Of a stretch of DNA of 63,196 nt, positions 15,223-22,838 are shown one piece after another. Under the pieces are notes generated by a model. It did not search any database and was not told where the DNA came from. It worked only from the letters and a program-made list of their open reading frames with translations. Position 1 is the stretch's first letter. The number at the start of each line of letters is the position of its first letter. Source of the DNA: Pseudonocardia nigra (lineage in GTDB: Bacteria; Actinomycetota; Actinomycetes; Mycobacteriales; Pseudonocardiaceae); the NCBI RefSeq assembly GCF_019396355.1, contig NZ_JAHKRK010000007.1, forward strand, positions 20,303-83,498, in the 5' to 3' direction. Both the position numbers and the translations under genes were made by a program.

Positions 15223-17013
15223 GTGAGCTTCGTCCCGCCCGCCGAGTTCACCACCCGCCCCAACCTGCAGGGGACGTTCGGGATGTCGGCCACCACGCAC
15301 TGGCTCGCCACCGCGACCGCCCAGGCCGTGCTCGAGCGCGGCGGCAACGCCGTGGACGCCGCGACCGCGGCCGGGTTCGTGCTGCACGTCGTCGAGCCGC
15401 ACCTGAACGGCCCCGGCGGCGACATGACCGCGATCTTCGCGACGGCCGACGACCCCAGGCCGCAGGTGCTGATGGGGCAAGGGCCCGCGCCCGCCGCCGC
15501 CACGATCGAGCACTACCGCGGCGAGGGCCTCGACCTCGTCCCCGGCGCGGGCGGGCTCGCCGCCGCCGTCCCGGGCTCGGCGGACGCGTGGCTCATGCTG
15601 CTGCACGACCACGGCACCTGGGAGCTCGCCGACGTCCTCGCCTTCGCGATCGGCTACGCCCGCGACGGCCACCCCGTCATCGGCCGGGTCGGCAGCACGA
15701 TCCAGACGGTTGCGCAGCTGTTCACCGAGCACTGGCCCACGTCGGCGGAGCTGTGGATGCCGGACGGGCGGGCGCCCCGCGAGGGCGAGATCATCCGGAA
15801 CCCGGCCTACGCGCGGACCCTCGAGCGGCTGCTGGAGGCCGGTTCGGGTGCCGCGGACCGCCGCGGACGGATCGCCGCGGCCCGCAAGGAGTGGAAGGAG
15901 GGCTTCGTCGCGCGCGAGGCCGTCGAGTTCCTCCGCACCCCGCACCGGCACTCGTCGGGCACCGACCACGCCGGCGTGATCGAGGTGTCCGACTTCGCGG
16001 AGTTCTCCGCGTCGTACGAGCCCGCCCTCACCCGTGAGTTCCGTGGCACGACCGTCGCGAAGATCGGCCCCTGGGGCCAGGGACCGGTCCTGCTGCAGGC
16101 CCTCGCGATCCTCGACGGGCTGCCGGACGAGGCCATGGACCCGTCCACCGCCGCCGGCGCGCACCACGTGCTGGAGGCGCTCAAGCTGGCGCTCGCCGAC
16201 CGGGACGCGCACTACGGCGAGGACATCGCCGACGGCGTGCTGGACGTGCTGCTGTCCGACGACTACGCGCGGCAGCGCCGGGAGCTGATCGGCGCCGAGG
16301 CGTCGCACGAGTTCCGGCCGGGGCGCCCCGACGGGCGCGAGCCGTTCCTGCCGCCGCTGCTGGCCGAGCCCGTGGGCGAGACCGCCGGCGTGGGCGAGCC
16401 GACGGTCGTCCTGTCCGGGGAGACCCGCGGCGACACCTGCCACATCGACGTCGTGGACCGCTGGGGCAACATCGTCTCCGCAACCCCGTCCGGCGGCTGG
16501 TTGCAGTCCTCCCCGAACATCCCGGAGCTCGGGTTCTGCCTCGGCTCGCGCCTGCAGATGAACTGGCTGGAGCCGGGTGCGCCGTCGTCGCTGGCGCCGG
16601 GCAAGCGGCCCCGCACCACGCTCACCCCCACGCTGCTGCTGCGCGACGGGAAGCCGGTGTGCGCCCTGGGTTCCCCCGGCGGCGACCAGCAGGACCAGTG
16701 GCAGCTGCTGTACCTGCTGCGCACGCTCGTCGGCGGCTACTCGCCGCAGCAGGCGATCGACGCCCCGGCCCTGCACACCACGTCGATGCCCGGGTCGTTC
16801 TGGCCGCGCACCTGGACGCCCGGGGGCGCCGTCGTCGAGGACCGGCTGGGCGAGGAAGTCATCGCCGAGCTCGAGCGCCGCGGGCACAAGATCACACGTG
16901 CGGGCGACTGGAGCCTCGGGCGCCTGTCCAGCGTCGGCCGCGACCCCGAGACCGGCGTGCTGTCGGCCGCCGCCAACCCCCGCGGCGCGCAGGGCTACGC
17001 CGCCGGTCGCTAG
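15223..17013 (+). CDS. ggt: gamma-glutamyltransferase-family Ntn hydrolase without signal peptide
   Basis: 596 residues from a GTG. The start region NLQGTFGMSATTHWLA and ERGGNAVDAATAAGFVL match gamma-glutamyltransferases. The self-cleavage and nucleophile Thr is Thr405 in GDTCHIDVVDRWGNIVSATPSGG, and the substrate-binding PGKRPRTTLTPTLLLRDGKP is present. No signal peptide is visible, so the enzyme should act in the cytosol on imported substrate, unlike the usual periplasmic or secreted forms. It sits between the permeases and the ATPase of a peptide importer with spacings of 11-15 bp. Glutathione, gamma-glutamyl peptides or a related amide are possible substrates; acylases of the same superfamily are an alternative. 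Confidence 0.88.
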   Translation: MSFVPPAEFTTRPNLQGTFGMSATTHWLATATAQAVLERGGNAVDAATAAGFVLHVVEPHLNGPGGDMTAIFATADDPRPQVLMGQGPAPAAATIEHYRGEGLDLVPGAGGLAAAVPGSADAWLMLLHDHGTWELADVLAFAIGYARDGHPVIGRVGSTIQTVAQLFTEHWPTSAELWMPDGRAPREGEIIRNPAYARTLERLLEAGSGAADRRGRIAAARKEWKEGFVAREAVEFLRTPHRHSSGTDHAGVIEVSDFAEFSASYEPALTREFRGTTVAKIGPWGQGPVLLQALAILDGLPDEAMDPSTAAGAHHVLEALKLALADRDAHYGEDIADGVLDVLLSDDYARQRRELIGAEASHEFRPGRPDGREPFLPPLLAEPVGETAGVGEPTVVLSGETRGDTCHIDVVDRWGNIVSATPSGGWLQSSPNIPELGFCLGSRLQMNWLEPGAPSSLAPGKRPRTTLTPTLLLRDGKPVCALGSPGGDQQDQWQLLYLLRTLVGGYSPQQAIDAPALHTTSMPGSFWPRTWTPGGAVVEDRLGEEVIAELERRGHKITRAGDWSLGRLSSVGRDPETGVLSAAANPRGAQGYAAGR

Positions 17014-17023
17014 GAGCGAGTTC

Positions 17024-18703
17024 ATGACGACCACCCAAGAGAGCGGCACCCAGGAGAGCGGCCCCCGGAAGAGCGGCGGTGCGCCGCTGCTGCGGATTCG
17101 CGACCTCGAGGTCAGCTACGCCGACCACGCGGTGCTCCGGCCCGTCGTGCACGGGATCGACCTCACCGTGGGCCGCGGTCAGCGGGTCGCGATCGTGGGC
17201 GAGTCGGGATCGGGCAAGTCCACCAGCGCCGCCGCCGCGATCGGCCTGCTGCCGGGCACCGGCCGCGTCACCGGCGGCACCATCGAGTTCGACGGCGAGG
17301 ACGTCACCACGGCCATCACCGCCGGCGACGAGCGGCGGCTCCGCAGGCTCCGCGGCCGCCAGATCGGGCTGGTGCCCCAGGACCCGATGTCCAACCTCAA
17401 CCCGGTGGCGCGGGTCGGGCGGCAGATCGCCGAGACGCTGGTGACACACCGGCTGGCCCGCGGGCAGGCGGCGAAGCGGCGGGCCGTCGAGCTGATGACC
17501 GAGGCGGGCATCCCGGACGCCGAGCGGCGCGCCCGGCAGTACCCGCACGAGTTCTCCGGCGGGATGCGCCAGCGCGTGCTAATCGCGATCGCGCTGGCGT
17601 GCGAGCCGCAGCTGCTCATCGCCGACGAGCCGACGTCCGCGCTCGACGTCACCGTGCAGCGGCAGATCCTCGACCACCTGGAACGGCTCATGGCAGCGCG
17701 CGGCACGTCGATGCTGCTCATCACGCACGACCTGGGGCTCGCCGCCGACCGGACGGACGAGGTGGTCGTCATGTGCCAGGGCCGGGTCGTCGAGACCGGC
17801 CCGGCCGCGCAGATCCTGCGCGACCCGCAGCACGAGTACACGCAGCGGCTGGTGGCGGCGGCCCCGTCGGTGGCGGGCAGCCGCAGCCGGGTGGTGGTCC
17901 CGGCCGTCACCGAGGAGTCCCCGGTGCCCGCGCTGGAGGTCACCGACCTCGTCAAGGAGTACAAGGTGCGCGGCCAGCGGGAGCCGCTGCGGGCCGTGGA
18001 CGGGGTCTCCTTCGCCGTGCCGCAGGGCACCACCACGGCCATCGTCGGCGAGTCCGGCTCCGGCAAGACCACCACGGCCCGGCTGGTGCTCGGCCTGGAG
18101 CGGCCGACGGCGGGGCACATCCGCATCGCCGACCAGACCCTCGACGGCGCCGACCGCACGCGCAGGCGTGCGATCCGGCGGCAGATGCAGCCGGTGTTCC
18201 AGGACCCGTACGGGTCGCTGGACCCGGTGCTGCCGGTGGAACGGCTGATCGACGAGCCGCTGCGGGTGTTCGGCATCGGCGACCCCGGATCGCGGCGGCG
18301 ACGGGTGGCCGAGCTGCTCGACCACGTCGCCCTGCCCCGGGGGGCCGCCCAGCGGCACCCCGTCGAGCTCTCCGGCGGACAGCGCCAGCGCGTGGCGATC
18401 GCCCGCGCGCTCGCCCTCGCGCCGAAGCTGGTGATCTGCGACGAGGCGGTGTCGGCGCTCGACGTGCTCGTGCAGGACCAGATCCTCGAGCTGCTCACCC
18501 AGCTGCAGCGCGACCTCGGCCTGTCCTACCTGTTCATCACCCACGACCTCGCCGTGGTGCGGCTGATCGCCCACGACGTCGTGGTGATGCGGCGCGGCCA
18601 GGTCGTCGAGCACGGGAGCACGGCGGAGATCTTCGACCGGCCGCAGGCCGAGTACACGCGCACCCTGCTCGACGCGATCCCCGGCGCCGGCGCGGTGGCC
18701 TGA
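17024..18703 (+). CDS. fused double ATP-binding protein of the peptide ABC importer (DppD-DppF fusion)
   Basis: 559 residues with two complete ABC cassettes. The first has Walker A GESGSGKST, signature FSGGMRQR and Walker B LLIADEPTSALD. The second (from ~residue 305) has GESGSGKTT, LSGGQRQR and LVICDEAVSALD. The ATG lies 10 bp after the ggt stop, with AGGAGCG before it. Fusion of the two oligopeptide ATPases is common in actinobacteria and alpha-proteobacteria. It energises import by the two permeases upstream. Confidence 0.95.
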   Translation: MTTTQESGTQESGPRKSGGAPLLRIRDLEVSYADHAVLRPVVHGIDLTVGRGQRVAIVGESGSGKSTSAAAAIGLLPGTGRVTGGTIEFDGEDVTTAITAGDERRLRRLRGRQIGLVPQDPMSNLNPVARVGRQIAETLVTHRLARGQAAKRRAVELMTEAGIPDAERRARQYPHEFSGGMRQRVLIAIALACEPQLLIADEPTSALDVTVQRQILDHLERLMAARGTSMLLITHDLGLAADRTDEVVVMCQGRVVETGPAAQILRDPQHEYTQRLVAAAPSVAGSRSRVVVPAVTEESPVPALEVTDLVKEYKVRGQREPLRAVDGVSFAVPQGTTTAIVGESGSGKTTTARLVLGLERPTAGHIRIADQTLDGADRTRRRAIRRQMQPVFQDPYGSLDPVLPVERLIDEPLRVFGIGDPGSRRRRVAELLDHVALPRGAAQRHPVELSGGQRQRVAIARALALAPKLVICDEAVSALDVLVQDQILELLTQLQRDLGLSYLFITHDLAVVRLIAHDVVVMRRGQVVEHGSTAEIFDRPQAEYTRTLLDAIPGAGAVA

Positions 18704-18741
18704 GCGCAGCGGGCAAGCTGGAGGGGACGGACGGGGAGAAC

Positions 18742-19389
18742 ATGAGTGGTGCGGCGGGCCGGGTGCTGCGGGCCCTGCGCAGGGACATCCTCAGCGGTGA
18801 GCTGGAGCAGGGCATGCGGCTGACCGAGACGAGCCTGTGCACCCGCTACGAGGTCTCGCGGGTGCCGGTGCGGGAGGCCATCCGGACCCTCGCCGCGGAG
18901 GGCTTCGTCGCCGTGCGCCCCAACCTCGGCGCGACTGTTGCGACGATCTCCGCCGACGACGCCGACGACCTCTACGCCGTGCGGTGCACCATCGAGGAGA
19001 TCACCGCCCGCCGGTGCGCCGCGCTGGTGGCCGCGTCAGCCACCGGTGCGGACGGGTTGGTGAGCCGGCTCGACGAGATCGTCGAGACCGGGCTGGCCGC
19101 GGTCGCCGCCGGTCGGGCGGGCGAGCTGCCCGTCCTCAACACCCGCTTCCACCTCACGATGGCGGAGCTGAGCGGCAGCGCGAGCCTGCTCTCGCTGTTC
19201 CGGCAGGTCGCCGACCGCATCCAGTGGATCTACGCGACCAACGTGTCGGTGCAGGGCAGGCGGTCCTGGACCGAGCACCGCGGCATCGTCGATGCCATCG
19301 CCGCTGCCGACGAGGCCGCAGCGGCGCGCCGGGCGCGGGAGCACATCGCGAACTCCCGGCAGGGCTTCCTGTCCGCGCGCGGGGCCTGA
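18742..19389 (+). CDS. GntR-family regulator, FCD (FadR) subfamily
   Basis: 215 residues; the ATG is preceded by GGGGAGAAC. The N-terminal winged helix reads LRRDILSGELEQGMRLTE followed by YEVSRVPVREAIRTLAAEG, the GntR signature. The C-terminal helical FCD domain includes NTRFHLTMAELSG and EHRGIVDAIAAAD, with metal-ligand-like Asp/His residues. As the last gene of the peptide import operon it is probably its local regulator, acting at the TGTATACA palindrome before the operon. A hairpin follows the stop. Confidence 0.92.
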   Translation: MSGAAGRVLRALRRDILSGELEQGMRLTETSLCTRYEVSRVPVREAIRTLAAEGFVAVRPNLGATVATISADDADDLYAVRCTIEEITARRCAALVAASATGADGLVSRLDEIVETGLAAVAAGRAGELPVLNTRFHLTMAELSGSASLLSLFRQVADRIQWIYATNVSVQGRRSWTEHRGIVDAIAAADEAAAARRAREHIANSRQGFLSARGA

Positions 19390-19405
19390 CGCCGCGCCCG
19401 GCATC

Positions 19406-19456
19406 GCAGCAAAGCCACTTTCCTGCAACCAGGTGGCAGGAAAGTGGCTTTGCTGC
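19406..19456. terminator. long intergenic hairpin, AAAGCCAC family, copy 1
   Basis: Perfect 21-bp arms (19406-19426 and 19436-19456) with a 9-base loop; the left arm begins GCAGCAAAGCCACTTTCCTG. It follows the GntR stop by 17 bp. The same core occurs in hairpins at 36261 and 45654, and a variant at 33485. No U-tract follows, so rho-independent termination in the classical sense is uncertain. Confidence 0.75.
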
Positions 19457-19525
19457 AACTCGGGATCGGCTCGCACCTACGCCTTGACGCTGGCCGATGC
19501 GCGTCCCTACCATCCCCGCACACGG

Positions 19526-19541
19526 CTTGAAACGATTCAAG
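19526..19541. promoter_or_regulatory. LacI-type operator palindrome before the rhamnoside importer
   Basis: CTTGAAACGATTCAAG has 6-bp arms around ACGA and lies 33 bp before the binding-protein ribosome site region. Symmetry around a central CG is typical of LacI-family operators. No LacI gene is found in this cluster, so the regulator would be encoded elsewhere. TGAAACGTTACA at the rhamnosidase stop (25665-25676) is similar. Confidence 0.55.
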
Positions 19542-19573
19542 ACGCAGCCGACGTCTGACGAAGAGGTCATACG

Positions 19574-20899
19574 ATGCGCAAGCCCACACCCCGACGCACC
19601 CGGATGCTCATCGCCCTCGCGACCGCTGCCGTCGTCGCCACCGGCTGCAGTGCCGGCAGCCTCGGCTCCAGCGGGGGCGACGGCGAGGGCGTCGCGCTGT
19701 CGTTCCTCACCGGCAACAACCCCGACGACGTAGCCCTCGCCGAGGGCTTGGCCGAGGCCTACATGGCCGAGAACCCCGATGTGAACGTCGAGGTCCAGAC
19801 GCGCCCCGGCGGCACCGAGGGTGACAACCTCGTGAAGACGCGCCTCGCGACCGGCGACATGGCGAACGTCTTCGTGTACAACTCCGGCTCGCTCCTGCAG
19901 GCCCTCAACCCGACGCAGACCCTCGTGCCGGTCACGGACCAGCCGTGGGTCGCGGACCTCGACCAGACGTTCGTCGACGCGGTGTCCGCGAACGGCGAGG
20001 TCTTCGGCGCCCCGGTCGGCACCGTGCAGGCCGGCGCCGTGATGTACAACAAGGCCGTCTACGAGCAGCTCGGGCTCGAGGTCCCCCGCACCTGGGACGA
20101 GTTCATGGCGAACAACGCGGTGATCGCCGAGCGGACCGACGCCGCGCCGGTGATCCAGACCTACCAGGAGACCTGGACCTCCCAGCTGTTCGTCCTCGGT
20201 GACTTCCACAACGTCCTGCAGGCCGAGCCGAACTTCCCCGAGCGCTACACCGCGGGCGAGCTGAAGTACGCGACGTCCGAGGCGGCGCTGCGGGGCTTCC
20301 AGCACCAGCAGGCCGTGCACGAGGCCGGATACATGAACGAGGACTTCGCCTCCGCCACCTACGAGGAAGGGCTGCGGATGCTGGCCCAGGGCGAGGGCGT
20401 GCACTACCCGATCCTCACCAGCGCGCTCGCCGAGATCGTCGCCAGCTACCCGGACGCGGTCGACGACATCGGCGTCTTCGGGCTGCCGGGCCCCGACCCG
20501 GCGACGCACGGCATCACCGTCTGGACGCCCGGCGCGGCCTACATCCCGCAGACCACGGAGGGCGCGCAGCGCGAGGCGGCGCTGGACTTCCTGGCCTTCA
20601 TCGCCAGCCCCGCGGGCTGTGCGGCGATGACCGAGGCGGCGACCCCGGTCGGCCCCTACGTCGTGGAGGGCTGCGAGCTCCCCGCGGACGTGCCGCCCGC
20701 GGTGGAGGACATCCGGGCCTACCTCGAGAAGGGCGCGGCGAGCCCGGCGCTCGAGTTCCTGTCGCCGGTGAAGGGTCCGAACCTCGAGAACCTCACGGTG
20801 GAGGTCGGTTCCGGCATCCGCTCCGCTGAGGACGCCGCCGCGCTGTACGACCAGGACGTCGCTCAGCAGGCTCAGCAGCTCGGCCTCGAGGGCTGGTGA
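19574..20899 (+). CDS. ABC transporter sugar-binding lipoprotein (SBP_bac_1)
   Basis: 441 residues. Basic N-terminus, hydrophobic segment and lipobox VVATGC (Cys25) show a lipoprotein. The mature part has the extracellular sugar-binding protein layout (VALSFLTGNNPDDVALAEGL, NLVKTRLATGDMANVFVYN, GVHYPILTSALAEIV). It heads a cluster with two sugar permeases and an alpha-L-rhamnosidase, so the ligand is probably a rhamnose-containing oligosaccharide or glycoside. GAAGAGG precedes the ATG. Confidence 0.92.
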   Translation: MRKPTPRRTRMLIALATAAVVATGCSAGSLGSSGGDGEGVALSFLTGNNPDDVALAEGLAEAYMAENPDVNVEVQTRPGGTEGDNLVKTRLATGDMANVFVYNSGSLLQALNPTQTLVPVTDQPWVADLDQTFVDAVSANGEVFGAPVGTVQAGAVMYNKAVYEQLGLEVPRTWDEFMANNAVIAERTDAAPVIQTYQETWTSQLFVLGDFHNVLQAEPNFPERYTAGELKYATSEAALRGFQHQQAVHEAGYMNEDFASATYEEGLRMLAQGEGVHYPILTSALAEIVASYPDAVDDIGVFGLPGPDPATHGITVWTPGAAYIPQTTEGAQREAALDFLAFIASPAGCAAMTEAATPVGPYVVEGCELPADVPPAVEDIRAYLEKGAASPALEFLSPVKGPNLENLTVEVGSGIRSAEDAAALYDQDVAQQAQQLGLEGW

Positions 20900-21000
20900 C
20901 CGCGGCGCGCTGAGCGCCGGCAGACCCGGTCCGGTCGCCGGGCCCGGCTCGTGACAGCACGAGCCGGGCGCGGCGCCGGACCCGCGCAGGGAGGCGCACG

Positions 21001-21930
21001 ATGGCGACGAAGACCACAGCACAACCTGCGGCCCCGCCGGGCCGCAGCGCTCGACAGGTGAAGGCGGGCGGCCGGAGGAAGAGCTTCTACCCGTACTGGT
21101 TCTACCTCCCGGCGGGGATCGTCTACGCGCTGCTCTTCCTGATCCCCACCTTCGCGTCCTTCTACTTCAGCCTCACCCGGTGGACGCTGTTCGACACGGA
21201 GTTCATCGGCTTCGACAACTTCGTCACGTTCTTCGAGCAACCGCAGCTCGTCACCGGCCTGACGAACACGATGATCTACGCCTTCGTCACCTCAGGCGCG
21301 AAGGTGGTGCTGGGCCTGCTGCTGGCGGTGTTCCTCACGTCGCAGATCATCGCCCGCGACTGGCTGCGGTCGGTGATCTTCTTCCCGGTGCTCGTGAGCA
21401 CCGTCGGCGTCGGCATCACGTTCCAGGTCCTCATGGATCCGCAGGAAGGGCTCATCAACGAGTCATTGGCACTGCTGGGGATCGACGGACCCGGCTGGCT
21501 CACCGACCCCGCCCTCGCCCTGCTGTCCGTCGCCGCGGTCGACATCTGGAAGGGGGTCGGCCTGGCGACCGTCATCTACATCGCCGGCATCGTCTCCATC
21601 CCGCAGGAGTACTACGAGGCCGCGAAGGTCGACGGCGCAGGGTCGCTCCAGAACTTCTGGCACATCGTCCTACCGCTGGCGCGACCCGCCACCGCGACGG
21701 TGATCATCCTGTCGCTCATCGGCGGTCTGCGGTCATTCGAGCTGATCTGGGCGATGACGCGCGGCGGGCCGGGATTCACGTCCGACGTCATCGCATCGGT
21801 CATCTACAAGCAGTACCAGGCCGGCTTCTACGGGATCTCGACGGCCGGCAACGTGGTGCTGTTCCTCGTCGTCACGGCGATCGTCCTGCCGCTGACGCTC
21901 TTCCTCAACCGGCGAGAGGTGGAGATGTGA
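21001..21930 (+). CDS. carbohydrate ABC transporter permease, MalF/UgpA type
   Basis: 309 residues, six membrane helices after a basic cytosolic N-terminus (GGRRKSFYPYWFYLPAGI). The coupling-loop EAA motif is visible as EYYEAAKVDGAGSLQNFWHI, followed by PLARPATATV. A 101-bp gap separates it from the binding-protein gene. It pairs with the next permease; an ATPase gene is missing from the cluster, so an MsiK-like shared ATPase is expected. Confidence 0.93.
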   Translation: MATKTTAQPAAPPGRSARQVKAGGRRKSFYPYWFYLPAGIVYALLFLIPTFASFYFSLTRWTLFDTEFIGFDNFVTFFEQPQLVTGLTNTMIYAFVTSGAKVVLGLLLAVFLTSQIIARDWLRSVIFFPVLVSTVGVGITFQVLMDPQEGLINESLALLGIDGPGWLTDPALALLSVAAVDIWKGVGLATVIYIAGIVSIPQEYYEAAKVDGAGSLQNFWHIVLPLARPATATVIILSLIGGLRSFELIWAMTRGGPGFTSDVIASVIYKQYQAGFYGISTAGNVVLFLVVTAIVLPLTLFLNRREVEM

Positions 21931-22748
21931 GCCGCACCTACCGCTACTGGGCCAGCACGCTCGGCCTCGTCCTCACCGGGATCGTCTTCGTCGTCCCGTT
22001 CGCCTTCATCCTCCTCACCTCGCTGAAGACGCGACAGGAGGCCGGCCTCCTCGGGTTCTCCTGGCCCACGGAGATCGCCCTCGTCGAGAACTTCGCCGAA
22101 GTGATCCAGGCGCGCGACTTCATGCTCGTGATCGCCTTCATCAACAGCACCATCCTGACCGTCGCCAGCGTGGCGGGCATCGTGGTGCTCTCGGCGATGG
22201 TGGCGTTCGTCCTGCAACGGCGCAAATCGCGCTGGAACGCGTTCATCAACTTCCTCGTGCTGTCCGGGCTCATCATCCCGCCGGCGGTGGTGCCGACGAT
22301 CTGGGTGCTCCAGGGGATCAACCTGTTCGACACGATGTTCGGGCTCATCCTCATCGAGGTGGCGTTCGGCCTGTCGTTCTCGATCCTGCTCTTCCGGGCC
22401 TTCATCTCGACGATTCCCCGCGAGATCGACGAGGCCGCGATCATCGACGGGGCGAGCCCGCTGCGGGTCTTCTTCCGGATCATCCTGCCGCTGCTGAAGC
22501 CGGTCGTCGTCACGGTCGTCGTCGTGCAGGCGGTGCAGGTCTTCAACGACTTCGTCAACCCGCTGTACTTCCTGCCCGGAAACCCCACCGTCCAGCTCAC
22601 GCTCTACAACTTCCAGAGCCAGTTCCAGACGAGCTACAACCTGCTCTTCATGGACATCCTGCTCATCACCATCCCGCCGCTCATCATGTTCATCTTCTTC
22701 CAGCGGCAGATCGTCGCCGGCATGACCGCCGGCGCTGTGAAGGGCTGA
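21927..22748 (+). CDS. carbohydrate ABC transporter permease, MalG/UgpE type
   Basis: 273 residues; the GTG overlaps the preceding stop (GTGA). Six helices, with the EAA loop REIDEAAIIDGASPLRVFFRI and ending FFQRQIVAGMTAGAVKG, the usual C-terminal motif of MalG-type permeases. Second half of the rhamnoside importer channel. Confidence 0.93.
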   Translation: MSRTYRYWASTLGLVLTGIVFVVPFAFILLTSLKTRQEAGLLGFSWPTEIALVENFAEVIQARDFMLVIAFINSTILTVASVAGIVVLSAMVAFVLQRRKSRWNAFINFLVLSGLIIPPAVVPTIWVLQGINLFDTMFGLILIEVAFGLSFSILLFRAFISTIPREIDEAAIIDGASPLRVFFRIILPLLKPVVVTVVVVQAVQVFNDFVNPLYFLPGNPTVQLTLYNFQSQFQTSYNLLFMDILLITIPPLIMFIFFQRQIVAGMTAGAVKG

Positions 22749-22769
22749 GAACATCCCGGCCTTCGCCCT

Positions 22770-22811
22770 CGTGAGTGGAAACGAGTGCTGGAGCACTCGT
22801 ATCCACTCACG
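22770..22811. repeat. 20-bp inverted repeat between permease and rhamnosidase genes
   Basis: Arms starting CGTGAGTGGA and ending TCCACTCACG run for 20 bp each, with one mismatch and a 2-base centre. The stem begins 21 bp after the permease stop and ends 27 bp before the rhamnosidase start. It could lower downstream expression as an attenuator or processing site, or be a dispersed intergenic repeat. Confidence 0.75.
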
Positions 22812-22838
22812 GCCCGCACCGCTCCCAGGAGGGAACCC

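Noticed and set aside
14278..17049. 923-residue open frame on the minus strand
   Set aside because: Arg/Gly/His-rich shadow of the permease and gamma-glutamyltransferase genes, with no start signal and no family motifs.
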